64,000 nucleotides of DNA from Ampelocalamus luodianensis (taxonomy: Eukaryota > Streptophyta > Magnoliopsida > Poales > Poaceae): NCBI GenBank assembly GCA_036346255.1, contig CM070623.1, forward strand, positions 1,602,033 through 1,666,032. The letters are read 5' to 3'. How positions within the stretch are numbered: the first letter of the stretch is position 1; each line of letters starts with the position of its first letter. The notes under the pieces were generated by a model. It was not told the DNA's origin, ran no database searches, and was given only the letters and a program-made list of their open reading frames with translations. Below are positions 9,782-20,105 of the stretch, in pieces. The translations under genes and the position numbers were made by a program.

Positions 9782-11145
9782 ATGTCGGCTCCGACGGATC
9801 GCGACTCAAGGACGCCTCTGAGGAGGTATCGCGCGCTCTCGTCGTCACACGGACGACCCCGCCACCGCGACTCCGGTGGGCGTGAGGTTGTCGTCCAGCG
9901 TGTGCTAAAGGAGGTCGACGGAGCGGCATCATATCCGATGCTATCGAAGACGAACTACAACGACTGGTCCTTGCTGATGAAGATCAAGTTGCAGGCTCGC
10001 TGTCTGTGGGACGCCATCGATCCAGGCGATGTCGAGCTCCGCGAAGACAGGATGGCGTTGGACGCCATCTGCAGTGCAGTCCCGCCGAGATGATCTCGAC
10101 CACTGGCGACCAAGGCGCCGCCAAGGAGGCGTGGGATTGCATCAAGACAATGCGGTCGGTGATGAATGCATTCGAAAGCCAGTGCGCGCGAAGGTGCACA
10201 CGAGACGAGTCCATCGCGTTCGCGATGGGGAGTCCATGGAGGATTTCGCCATGCGGCTCACCGCCATCGTCAACCAGCTCGCCATCCTTGGCGACCCTGA
10301 ACCTGCAAACAAAGTTGTCGAGAAGTACCTACGCCGCCGCCGCCCCGAGTTCACCCACTCGTTCTTCCATTGAAACTCGCTGACATCTCCATACCGTCGT
10401 TAGAGGAGGTGACCGCAGGCTCAAGGCGGCGGAGGATACCGGGAGCCTTCGCCCTCGCTTTCCCGAGCGCTGGAGGCAAGCTTTATCTCACCGAGGAGGA
10501 GTGGATCGAGCGCTACAAGAAGAAAGAACAAGGTGGCTTCCGTGGCGCCGGCGGCTCGAGCAATCGAGTCAAGCACCGGGCGGAAGAGGACGGTCACGGC
10601 CGAGGAGCTCGGAAGGAGCTGGGTCTGTGCCGAACCGCAACGGCGACAAATGCTGGAGCTGTGGAAAAACCGGCCACTGGGCTAGGGAAAGCCGCACCAA
10701 GCCCAAAAATGAGCAACGGGCCCATGTGGCCCAGGTGCTCCTTGAGACTGACGCCACCGTCCCGACCGCATTGTCGCTGGAACCCAGTGATTCCACACCA
10801 GAGTTGCGATCCGCCGGAGGCGCGGCGACTCTGGTCCTGCCGCCAACACCTCCCACTGCGACTGGGTCAACGCCATCGACTCCATCAAGCGATGCGGTCG
10901 AGCTGGTGGAGCAGGGGGTCTTCGCGGCGCTCGGCGGCACGGAGGAGCACGATCCCCAGTGCTGGATCCTAGACACCGGGGCCACCAATCACATGACGGG
11001 GTCCCGGGCGGCGTTCTCCGACCTCGACACAGGCGTCACAGGCACGGTGAGGTTCGGAAACAGCTCCGTCGTCTGGATCAAATGCTATGGCACGGTTCTT
11101 TTCGCGTGCAAGAACGGCGAGCATCGCACCCTCGTCAACGCGTAC
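9782..11145 (+). pseudogene. gag-protease of copia element J (frameshifted, truncated)
   Basis: The gag would form particles; the aspartic protease would cleave the polyprotein. The start at 9782 (MSAPTDRDSRTP) sits just after the primer binding site. The N-terminal part has SYPMLSKTNYNDWSLLMKIK, the gag motif of plant copia elements. The frame then shifts near 10030-10090 and again near 10370. Later frames carry GESMEDFAMRLTAIVNQL (UBN2-type gag) and a zinc knuckle CWSCGKTGHWARES at 10651. Its fourth ligand is Ser where Cys is expected. The protease motif WILDTGATNHMTGS is at about 10960. The frame stays open past the junction into the foreign LTR of E, ending at 11175. Confidence 0.8.
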
Positions 11146-11358
11146 TTCATGATAATTAATATAGTATTTGAATAAATTATTTCCAGAGGAACTTTAGTAG
11201 CATTTGTTTCAGTTTTTCTTTCAGAGGTCAAATTAAAGTGTATGTTTAATATTTGTTTTAAGATTTTCCAAGTACAATAATTAATGAACAAGTTTCAAAA
11301 CATGATGCATGATAATAAGATGCATAATAATCCTCTTTATTAATTTGGGGATGTGACA
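11146..11358 (-). repeat. Remnant of 3' LTR of element E
   Basis: It aligns with the last 210 or so bases of LTR A (57485-57698): TTCATGATAATTA, AGTATTTGAATAAATT, AGATTTTCCAAGT and GATGTGACA at the end. The rest of the roughly 4.6 kb LTR is missing because of the junction with copia J. Confidence 0.8.
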
Positions 11359-11376
11359 AACCTCCCCCCCCCCCTT
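11359..11376 (-). other. Polypurine tract of element E
   Basis: The plus strand shows AACCTCCCCCCCCCCCTTAC next to the LTR end. On the minus strand this is a long G run, as expected for plus-strand DNA priming. The same site in element A is at 57699-57714. Confidence 0.75.
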
Positions 11377-11533
11377 ACAAAAGATCTCGACCCCGAGATC
11401 GTGACAGGGTGGATAAGAAGGTTCTACAAGAAGACATCACATCCGTTGTCTTGATTTCCTTCAAAGATAGTGCTAAGATATCATAATAAGGTTACAAGGA
11501 ATGGTTATTATATTTTCCTTTCCATTGCTTTGT

Positions 11534-13075
11534 TTAACCTTCCCTTTCTTGATTCGAAGACATTTCAAGTAGAAAGAAAAAGATCTGGGTAGTCAACTCG
11601 CATTTGATCTTCACACTCCCAGGTTGCTTCATCTTTAGTATGATTGCTCCACTGAACCTTGAGGAACTTGATGTTGCGATTTCTCGTCTTGCGCTCCTTT
11701 TCTTCAAGAATCCGAATCGGGTGCTCCCGATAAGAAGGATCGGTTGCAAGTCAAGTGTTTCCAATTCAGTTGCTTCGGTTGGGACGCGAAGACACTTCTT
11801 CAATTGTGAAACATGGAACACATCATGCACATCTACCAGTGATGGTGGCAATTCTACTCGATAAGCCACCGATCCCAACTTTGCTAGAATTTGGAATGGT
11901 CCGATGTAGCGAGGTGCCAATTTGCCTTTGACTTGAAAATGACGCATTCCTTTTATTGGAGAGACTTTAAGATAAACATGATCGTCCACCTCAAAACTCA
12001 ACTCACGACGACGACGGTCGGCATAGGACTTCTGACGAGATTGAGCCGTCCGAAGTCGCTCTCGGATGACACAAACTTGTCCTTCCGTATCCTCCACCAA
12101 GGTTGGGCCATAAAATGGCCTCTCCCCAGCTTCAGACCAGTTCAAGGGTGTCCTACAAGCTCTCCCATGCAATACCTCAATGGGTGACCTTTTTATGCTT
12201 TATTGGAAACTATTGTTGTAGGAGAACTCCGCAAATGGTAAGCACTTCTCCCAATTCTTGCTATAGGACAGCACACAAGCACGGAGAAGGTCTTCTAAAA
12301 CTTGGTTTACCCTCTCAGTTTGTCCATCCATTTGCGGGTGATATGCTGAGCTGAAAAAGAGATTGGTCCCCATTGCTTTATGTAAGCATCCCCAGAAATA
12401 GGATGTGAATTGAGGACCTCGATCGGAAACTATCACCTTTGGCACACTGTGGAGACAAACAATTCTTGCAATATAAAGCTCTGCTAACTTGTCCCCGCGG
12501 TAGGTGGTCTTGACAGGAATGAAGTGAGCAACATTCGTCAGACGATCGACAATCACCCATATAGAATCAGACCCAGTTTGAGTCCTTGGAAGGCCGGTGA
12601 TAAAATTCATGCCAACTTCTTCCCATTTCCACTTGGGAACTGGCAGGGGTGGTAGAGTACCTGTTGGTTTCAAATGCTCAGCCTTGACTCTTTGGCATAC
12701 ATCACACCTGGCAACATATCGAGAAATTTGTCGCTTCAGTTGGCTCCACCAAAGCTGTTTCTTCAAATCTTGGTACATCTTGGTACTACCTGGTTGAATA
12801 GAGAATTTGGAGTCATGAGCCTCCTTGAGATTTAGTTCTCTCAAGGTGCGATCAAAAGGTACTACCAACCGGTTTCCAAACAATAGGGTGCCTTGTGAAT
12901 CTTCTTTGAAGCATTTGGCCTTACCTTGTTTCAATTCATCCCAGATTTGAGCTACTTCCAAGTCGGTCTCTTGAGCTTCTCTAATCTGGTCCTCAAATGT
13001 AAAATTCACACTAAGAGTAGCAAGAGAACCTTGTTCAATTATTTCCAGGTGCAGACGTTGCATTACAGCACACAA
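11534..13075 (-). pseudogene. Integrase with chromodomain region, element E
   Basis: Integrase inserts the cDNA; the C-terminal chromodomain would guide it to heterochromatin. The frame from 13075 has a zinc-binding N terminus (KEAHDSKF, CDVCQRVK). The catalytic core follows, with GMNFITGLPRTQ (Asn where the first catalytic Asp is expected), VSDRGPQFTSYFW (second Asp) and GQTERVNQ (Glu). A frameshift near 12187-12200 moves into the frame from 12172, which has WSEAGERPFYGPTLVED, then KGKLAPRYIGPFQIL and FHVSQLKKCLRV. A further shift near 11750 leaves the chromodomain in pieces. It is clearly the same family as the integrase of element A. Confidence 0.85.
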
Positions 13076-13079
13076 GCCT

Positions 13080-13760
13080 CAAGTATTGCTCGTGTTCTTG
13101 GTCAGACTTGGAGTAGATAAGGATGTCATCAATGAATACAACGACAAACTGATCCAAGTACTCCATGAAAACCGAATTCAGGAGGTTCATGAAGTATGCT
13201 GGTGCATTAGTCCATCCGAAGGACATGGCGGTGTACTCGTACAGACCGTAACGATTAGAGAATGTTGTCTTCGGAATGTCTTCAGTTCGGACCTTGATTT
13301 GATGATAGCCCAAGCGCAAATCAATTTTTTAAAGAAGACTTGGGCTCCACTCAATTGATCGAACAAATCATCAATCCACGGAAGCAGATACTTGTTCATG
13401 ATAGTGACTTTATTTAACGGACGGTAGTCAACACACATCCGCACTCTCTTGTCTTTCTTCTTGACAAAGATAGCCGGGCATCCCTAAGGTGAGGAGCTTG
13501 GCCTAATGAATCCCTTTTCTTGAAGTTCCTTGAGTTGTGCTTTCAATTCTACCAACTCATTAGGCGGCAACCGATACGGCCGTTTTGAAATTGACGCAGT
13601 ACCGGGTGCAAGCTCAATGACGAACTCAACTTCTCGATCAGGGGGCATGCCTAGGAGTTCTTTGAAAAAGACAGCCGGAGACTCACTCACCACCAGTACC
13701 TCCTCCAATTCAAGGTACCTCCTCCAATTCAAGGGAGGTACTAGCTTTCAAGGCATAAAG
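13080..13760 (-). pseudogene. Reverse transcriptase of element E (broken)
   Basis: Motifs in order from the right: MPPDREVEFVIELAPGTASI and LKELQEKGFIRPSSSP (RT N terminus, 13730-13484), MRMCVDYRPLNKVTIMNKY (about 13444), MRLGYHQIKVR (13319) and FIDDILIYSKSD with the catalytic FIDD near 13124. Between 13484 and 13319 there is at least one frameshift and one stop. Near 13700-13735 a 20 bp segment is duplicated (GTACCTCCTCCAATTCAAG). After LRLV the sequence jumps straight to integrase. Confidence 0.85.
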
Positions 13761-13826
13761 GTGAGAACTCCCTACTAACGGTGCAAAAACGACTCGATTG
13801 CCATCTTCGCTTGTGACAGAAATGGA

Positions 13827-14130
13827 TCATTGAGCACAATGGATTTGCTCTAGGTTTTTGGACAGCCAATCCATCCCTAAAATCACATCAATACCATCTG
13901 AAGTTATTACTATAAAGTTGGCTAAAAAGTTAACCCCATGAATTTCCACTTTTACGTCCCGACAGACTTGATCGGTTTGGAAAACATGATCCCGACGACT
14001 GGATTCGATAAGGCGGCTGAAGAGTATGCATCTCAAAATGATGTAATGCAACAAGGACTTCTTGATGATTGAAAGAGAGGCTTCCGAATCAAACAAAACA
14101 AAATCTGGAAAAGAAAACACAAGGAGCGTA
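13827..14130 (-). pseudogene. Aspartic protease of element E, active-site glycine changed
   Basis: The frame shows VLFDSEASLSIIKK where element A has VLFDSGASHSFIK. The active-site triad D-S-G is therefore D-S-E here, which should inactivate the enzyme. The second conserved block (DVILGMDWLSKN) is present near 13860. The family normally cuts Gag-Pol. Confidence 0.8.
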
Positions 14131-14470
14131 CCTCAAACAACGTCGGGTGCGTCGGTTGCCTCCTCGACGGTAACGTGGTTCACTCGACCACGTGCTGGAG
14201 CTTGAGGGGGATTGGCCGTTGCCCTCGGAGGTGGTAGTGGTCTCACTGGAGCTGAAGTAGGAGTAGGGTAGACTCGAGGCATCCCACGTGCCTTCGCCAA
14301 ACACCGGTCAGCATAATGCCCGGTGCGGCCGCAGTGAAAGCACGTCACGTACGGGTGGAAGTTGTTGCTTCTTGGGGGTATGTAGGGTCTTGCTGGAATT
14401 GAAAGTGGTGTAGGAGCTGGATAAGTTCGAGGCACCCCTTGCTTGAACGAGCTGCAGTCTTGGGAGCCTT
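14131..14470 (-). pseudogene. Gag C-terminal zinc knuckle of element E
   Basis: The frame contains CFHCGRTGHYADRC, an intact CX2CX4HX4C RNA-binding knuckle (about 14345-14300). It is preceded by a Pro-rich linker (GVPRTYPAPTPLSIPARPYI) and followed by RGRVNHVTVEEA leading to protease. The rest of gag is missing where the element meets host block R3. Confidence 0.8.
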
Positions 14471-14489
14471 TGTCCCCATTAAGCTGCTG

Positions 14490-15790
14490 TACCTCACACT
14501 TATACATGCATTCCTTAATTATGTGTCGGCAGATCTAGAGTTCCATTCAAACTCCATTTGTACTATATCATGCATGCATGTTAGGTACAATACCCAGTTT
14601 AATCAAGAAAAATATAAAGGAGATTGTCGATGATTGTGCTCTTCCCAGATAAGCTCGATAGGGGACAATATATGATATGAGAGCTCGGTAGGACACAATG
14701 AATGTATAAGAATACAATGGGGATGTTACAGAATTGATCGAATGATCGTACTGTTATTAAGTCCTCTATTGAGTCTTGAACCGTTACGTCGATCTCCTTA
14801 GTTGTATGTTGTATTATTAGCAAATTACGAATAGCTTTTTTATATAAAAATAACAAGAAACCGATAAGCAGACCAGGCTAGGAGGAGAGGCCATCTCCAA
14901 GGAAGGAAGATAGGCATGGCTGACGCATGCACTGATTGTATCTTGGATTGTCTGTCTGACCTGACGAAAACGAGAATGAAAACAAAGTTGACACTAAAGA
15001 GATGGATGGGAAAAATGGGAATGAAAACAAAGTTACAACCAGCAACCTATCCATGATGAGGATGTGATGCCGACAGAGAGAGACAAGGAAATTGATGGTT
15101 GCTGGCTGCATGCAACAACGGATCGGATAAAGCAATGCAGAGCAGAGCTAAGCTTCAAGACCTACGTTCTACAACTCTTACCCATGCCAGCTGTCCAAGT
15201 TTGTCGGCAGTTGGTTGCACTGGGATGAGTAACTTCTTCTAAAAGCATGTACAATGGGCTTATATCAGCTGTCTATAGCGTCTGTCACGTAGATTTTTTG
15301 CTGATATGGATGAAAGAGAATGAAGAGAGAGCAATATGATATCTACAATCCTGTAGTCGACTGTAGTACTAGAAACAAGAAAATCATTAAAAGATTATGT
15401 GCTGTCTACAATCCTGTAGCCGACTGTATCACCACAACCATTATATGAGCTATCTTTAATGTTGTCTACAGGTAACATGAAGAGTTGCTATAGACAGCAA
15501 CTGTCTGTACCATTTTACATGCCCTAAGGAAGGCATCCCTCCATCATCATCTTAGGCTATGGGTGTACAACGCGCACACGTTTTCGCGTGTATTCGTGTG
15601 ACGTGATGATGCACGACTGCGACGTGGCGTAGTATGTGTAGCCTATTGTAACATAATAATACATGCAAGGCTATCAAAGGAAGATGCTCTACTCTACAAG
15701 TCGGAAACTTCACGCCTTGTACTAGATTGGAAATAAACTTCTTGTGGAGAGAAACAAAACGAAACACATTGGCAAGCGTGTTTTGAAACA
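14490..15790. repeat. Host block copy R3 with a MITE insertion
   Basis: It carries the full series of R1 landmarks plus parts seen in R2 (CAAATTACGAATAGCTTTTT) and R4 (GACGCATGCACTGATTGTAT, CGGAAACTTCACGCC at about 15706, AGAAACAAAACGAAACA). It is the most complete copy and shows that R2 and R4 are overlapping fragments of one block. A line common to LTR H1 (ATGCAAGGCTATCAAAGGA, 15663) is also present, so old element sequence may be mixed in. Confidence 0.6.
15243..15524. mobile_element. Tourist-like MITE (282 bp) in R3
   Basis: The ends are AAGCATGTACAATGG and, on the other strand, GGGCATGTAAAATGG. They are flanked by TAA at 15240-15242 and 15525-15527, the TSD type of PIF/Harbinger elements. 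Block R1 has the empty site, CTTCTTCTGAGGAAGGC at about 5735. R3 reads CTTCTTC-TAA-[insert]-TAA-GGAAGGC. Internally it has two TCTACAATCCTGTAG(T/C)CGACTG copies (15340, 15398). It has no coding capacity. Confidence 0.8.
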
Positions 15791-17150
15791 GGTAGCTAGT
15801 ATATTGAATAGCCACGGCAAGTTATCTTTTTTCATTGCAAGAGTTCCATTTGTTTCTTAAGCCATGCGTGATAAATTAAATAGACGTTGATTATAAGGTC
15901 TAATTGTTACTCCTTATTACTATTTTCCTACCTTTTCAGTTAATTTGTTGAATATGTGGTATTTTATCGATGTGCTGCGTGAGTTAACGACTAATTATAG
16001 GATTGGTTCAAAATACACAAAGGATTTCGGATGTGGTAATCCGGGTACCAACATATGCTTAAGTTGAAGTCGCGGGCCAAGCCGATCGGTGGATTGCATG
16101 AAAGAGCAGATGATGATTGTACCGTAGGTAATAGATGCAATTGCATGAGAGGAATCATGTGCACGCCACCGCCTGTAAGCGGCTGTCACTACCACCGTGA
16201 CACGTTACCGGTCAACTTAGTCCGCCATCACGTCTCGCCACGGAGGCAACGACAGTGCCACGCCGCTAGCACGCGGCAAGCACGCACATGACGGCATGAA
16301 GCCGCGCCTCCGTTGCAATCTTGTATTACATTACACATTGCATCGCATACATGAACAGTACCAAGAAAGAAGAAAAAAAGGGGGGAAGAGCTGCAGCCGG
16401 CCATGGAGCCAGCCGGCCGCCTCCTTGTGCCGCCGCACGGCACGCCCCCATCCCTGCCAGCCTCCGATCGCCTCACAGCGCAGCCACCTAAGCAAGGCGG
16501 CACTGCACGGCCGCGACCCCTCGGCGGCCAGTCAAAATTAGAACAAGAAAAAAAGGGGGGAGAAGAGAGGATGGTGGCGTCGGCGCCTAACTCCGGCCAT
16601 GCACGCGCCCAAAGCCGTGCCCGCCGCACCGCACGCTCGACGTCGCCGGTTGTACCACTCTGTCGCGCCGCATGCGCGCCCTCAAGCGATGCCGCGATCG
16701 CCCGGCCGCCGTGCGTGCTGGCGCCCGCTCGGCACCACCCCGACCGCCGCTTGCGCCTTTTTGAAACAAGCCACCGCCGCCGCCTCGCCTCGGCGCTGCC
16801 GCTCGGCGCCGCTCGACGCGGGCTCTTCGGACCGCCGCCGGCGCCGGGGTTTTGGAGCGCCATCCAGCCGTGCGTTGCCGAGCGATGCCGCCACCGCCGC
16901 CGCCGCAAAGAACATCCCGCCATGCGCGCCGCGCGCCACGCGGTCCTTCACCGCCGATGTCGCCGCGCTCGCTCGGCCTGGGCCGACGCCGCCACGCTGG
17001 CTGCTCGGTCGGCGCGCCACGCCGCATGAGCCCTCGCGCCACGCCGCTGGCCGCACGAGGAAAGCCGCCTCAGGCGCCGCGTACGCGCCGCCGCCACCAC
17101 CGACCACGTCGGGTCCCTTGAAGCCACTGCCGCCGCTTAGAGCTTGGGGG
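15790..17150. other. No recognisable gene; GC-rich from about 16200
   Basis: The part 15790-16200 is AT-rich with nothing I can name. The part 16200-17150 is GC-rich and CpG-dense. It has ORFs open on both strands in several frames, Arg/Ala/Pro-rich, as expected from composition alone. A phrase with a G run (GAAAAAAAGGGGGGAAGAG) occurs at about 16371 and again at about 16545, each before a GC-rich stretch. This could be LTR or leader DNA of an unidentified element. Confidence 0.4.
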
Positions 17151-17719
17151 TAGGGGAAACCCTACCCCGTGTCTTTTCTTTAAGTCGGCCGGTTGGGCCT
17201 CTCCCTTGGGCCGAGCAAGCATAGGCCATAAAAGGCCGGAATAAAGCCGGCCCAGCCGGTGGAAAGAAAGAAAAAAATTCCTTTTGCAATTAGGTCCTCG
17301 AAGTTCTGAAAATTACGAGGATTTTTATGCGGTGAGGAAACTTTGCGGAAAGGGCCTCAAAAAATATGAAAATTGCACGCAAATTCTCTCAGCACTGAGA
17401 TTTCACGTTTTAAACCCTAAAATTTGCAGATTTCGCTGAAAAGATACTTTTCCAGCAGAAAAGGGCCTCGGGAATCCAAATTTTTTGCATATTTTTGAAC
17501 TTTGAAGCATGTTTATCTTTGTTATTGTTATTTTTATGCAATTTATTTACTGTATTTACTGTTTTGATTATCTGTGATTGTTTATATTGCTTTTAATCAC
17601 CGAAAATAGCAAAGAAATCATGAAAATGCATAGAAAATACGGGAACACGAACCTGGAGTTCGAAGAGCATTGTGAGAATTTTGCAACCATTTTATGTAGA
17701 TTACCAACATAATCCTTTG
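17150..17719 (+). other. Probable 5' untranslated region upstream of copia K
   Basis: It contains GGCCGG-rich words, then CGAAGTTCTGAAAATTACGA and an AT-rich stretch up to the first gag-like frame at 17730. It does not resemble the 3' LTR of K that starts at 21953. No primer binding site was found. It may come from a different element, or K's true 5' LTR may be lost. Confidence 0.35.
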
Positions 17720-17729
17720 AACTTTTTGC

Positions 17730-18350
17730 ATGAATATGAAGATGACTAGCATCACGAATCAGGAATTCGAAGAACTGACCCAGTATGGCCAGATTTTGTA
17801 TAAAATTTGTATTAGTCTTCAATTCTGTGATAATGTAATCACGGATGAGCAGAAGATCGAGAAGACTCTCTACCTTTCACCCAAACGCGGTGCAATCCAC
17901 ACGCAACTATCAATACGGTTACAAGGAGTATACCGAATTAATTGACATCATGTAAGTTGCAGAAGATCAAGATGATGTTCTAAGGAAAAACTACATCTCA
18001 CAGTCACCTAGTAGCAATGTTGGCCATGAAGCCCTACTAGTAGCTACAAAGGTGAGAAATCCTCTCATGAAGGAGAGGGGCAAGAAGGGTAAGGTTGTGG
18101 GTCACACGTTATTGATGTTTTCCAGTCTAAGAAGAAGGGCAAATGAAAGCATGTGTCACACCTTGCCATTGAAGGCATACAGGACCCACACCTATTAGTT
18201 GCACTTATGGATGTGGACAACCTAGTAGTTGCCCCCATCACCCCTCCTTTGGACATCACAGCGGCCGCAGCCATAGTTGCCCAAGAGGAGAAGATCGCCA
18301 TGGAGCAGATTAAGGCAGAAGTTCCTGAATACTTCGTCGATTCGATCTAG
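17730..18350 (+). pseudogene. gag-like region of copia K
   Basis: The frame at 17730 starts MNMKMTSITNQEFEELTQYG and continues for 71 codons. Then a break leads to other frames with KERGKKGKVVGHT (18068), and to an Ala/Glu-rich frame 18153-18350 ending AEVPEYFVDSI. The assignment as gag rests mainly on position before the pol motifs, so it is uncertain. No zinc knuckle is seen. Confidence 0.45.
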
Positions 18351-18541
18351 TGCACGCATTGCATTTGGATCTTTTATAAAAACTTGCAGTTTGTAATTGA
18401 AGTAGAATTTTGAATTATTGAATACTGGTTGCAAGCTCTAGGAGAGCAAAGTATTAAATTCTTATTATGAGTCCTGCAAGGCTTATTTTTCCATCTTTAT
18501 AATAGCAAGTTACATTCTGATATCTGAAGTATTTTATTTAT

Positions 18542-18930
18542 GTGTTGCTTGCTTTTTGCTACATATTAATAAAGTACATTATATTAGAACGCGTGTGGAG
18601 CCCTATGGAGGAAGTGTGCTTAGCCGGTAGCGGCACAACGAATACCATCCTGAGAGAAACAAAAATTTCGATCGATCGGAAGAATGTCAGTAGTCTTCAC
18701 GACAATCGCAGTGCAAATGATACTTGTATAATAGGCTCAGGAAGGGCCATAATTATACTCCCAATGGGCACAACTTTCGTCATTGAAGAAGACTTGTTGT
18801 ACCCAGAATCGACTAGAACTCTCAAGGATATTTGCGCTAACAGTTTCCACATAGAGACTGAAGAAGAGTATGGTACAGAATACCTGCTCATTACAAAGCG
18901 TGAAGAAAGTGAATAATAGTATTAGAATGT
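18542..18930 (+). pseudogene. Protease / GAG-pre-integrase region of copia K
   Basis: The frame reads EVCLAGSGTTNTILRETK. Here the copia protease motif D-S-G-T has Gly where the catalytic Asp is expected. It continues with IIGSGRAIIILPMGTTFVIE, STRTLKDICANSFHIETEEE and YLLITKREE. These blocks belong to the region between protease and GAG-pre-integrase of plant copia polyproteins. A stop follows at 18914. Confidence 0.75.
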
Positions 18931-18939
18931 CTTCCTTCA

Positions 18940-19912
18940 TATGAAACTGGGCTATACTACACTAATATTAAGGCACCTGCAGCATATACTGCCTTGAAAA
19001 CAGTATTTAGAAGCTCTGAACTTATCTATCTCTGGCATTATCTATCTCTGGCATGATAGATTATGCCGCTTAGGTCTTAGGATGATGAAAGATATAATTA
19101 ACAATTCACAGGGATATAACATGAATGTAAAGAATTTCCCGAATCAAAAGATTTTGTGTGCCCTGCATGTGCCACCGGGAAATTAATTATTAAACCTTTT
19201 GCTCTGAAAGCGAAGGATGAAGTCCCTGCATTCCTGGACCGTACCCAGGGAGACCTTTTTGCGGTCCTATATAGCCCCTGTAAGGGTCATTTTAGGTATT
19301 TTATGGTGCTCATCGATGCTTCCTCGGAATGGCCGCATATATGTTTATTGTCTACGAGAAATCACGCTTTTGCATAGCTAAATCTCACAGATAATTAAAT
19401 TAGAAATATTTCCCTGATCATCATGAGAAGTCCACCTGAATGGACAACGCCGGAGAACTTACTCCGAAAGCATTTGATGATTATTGCATCAAAATAGGAA
19501 TTAAAGTTGAGCATTTTGTACCGCAGTTCGCACCCAGAATGGACTAGCAGAACTTTGAAGAATTGTAATTTACCAACTACATGTTGGGGACACGCAATCC
19601 TGCTCGCAGCAGCTCTCATCATTTTTAAATCATTGGCCTATAACATCCATCCACCTTTGCAATTAGCGCAAGGGTCAACTACTCATCTTTGCAGGTTTGG
19701 TTGCAAGGTTTATGTACCTATACCACCACCGCAGCGAACTGCAATGGACCTTCTCCGAAAGTCTGAGATATATGTTGGTTATGAGACAGCATCCATAATC
19801 GAGTATTTGGACCTTATGACTGGAGATTTGCATAATACCCGATTCGCTGATAGTATATTAGATGATGATAGTTTCTCGTCATTAGAGGGAGGAAATCAAC
19901 CCTTGATATGAA
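18940..19912 (+). pseudogene. Integrase of copia K (broken)
   Basis: Pieces in order: a GAG-pre-integrase remnant near 19050 (HDRLC-like, RMMKDIINNS), CPACATGKLIIKPF (19159), RYFMVLIDASSEWPHICLLS (19290; includes the first catalytic Asp), NAGELTPKAFDDYC (about 19450, broken), LPTTCWGHAILLAAALIIF and FGCKVYVPIPPPQRTAMD (19700-19750). A stop ends the last frame at 19909. Several frameshifts separate the pieces. The region after integrase holds the short tandem repeats. Confidence 0.75.
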
Positions 19913-19943
19913 AATATCGGGAAATAACGTGGCAAGCCACGGG

Positions 19944-20105
19944 AAGTCCAGAAGACAATTGAAGTCTAGAAGATAATTGAAATCCAGAAGATAATTGGAA
20001 TCCATGCATATGACCCGCGCACTAGTGAAGCAAATAGAGAAGTCGAGAAGATGATTGAATTGAAGTCTAAAAGACAATTGAAGTCCAGAAGATAATTGAT
20101 TTGCA
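19944..20105 (+). repeat. 18 bp in-frame repeats in the integrase-RT linker of copia K
   Basis: The unit is about GAAGTCCAGAAGATAATT. Copies are at about 19945, 19963, 19981, 20064 and 20082, with a partial one at 20040. One unit encodes six residues of the type EVQKII. The middle part (19999-20040) is non-repeat sequence reading HAYDPRTSEANREV. This looks like a microexpansion of a natural motif in the linker. Confidence 0.75.

Larger units (their letters stand above)
9390..11145 (+). mobile_element. Ty1/copia element J, 5' part only
   Basis: A 377 bp LTR is followed by an intact primer binding site and a gag-protease reading region. The element stops abruptly inside protease at about 11145, where the LTR of gypsy element E begins. 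Integrase, RT, RNase H and the 3' LTR are absent. The left flank (TCGGGTGTCAG) is not LTR of E. J was therefore not simply inserted into E; the two were joined by a deletion. Confidence 0.8.
11146..14490 (-). mobile_element. Ty3/gypsy chromovirus-type element E, truncated at both ends, RNase H deleted
   Basis: It is closely related to element A. Reading right to left: gag zinc knuckle, protease, RT, then directly integrase with a C-terminal region, a polypurine tract and 213 bp of 3' LTR. The RT-thumb/RNase H stretch of about 0.75 kb that A has between RT and integrase is missing. The right edge joins host block R3 near 14490. The left edge joins copia J. Confidence 0.85.

Noticed and set aside
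15576..15600. GCGCACACGTTTTCGCGTGT hairpin as a terminator or regulatory element
   Set aside because: It is a short stem with no adjacent gene, within chance expectation for CG/CA-rich sequence.
16228..17153. Overlapping ORFs up to 231 codons on both strands
   Set aside because: The stretch is CpG-rich and open on both strands, with Ala/Arg/Pro-rich low-complexity products and no motif.
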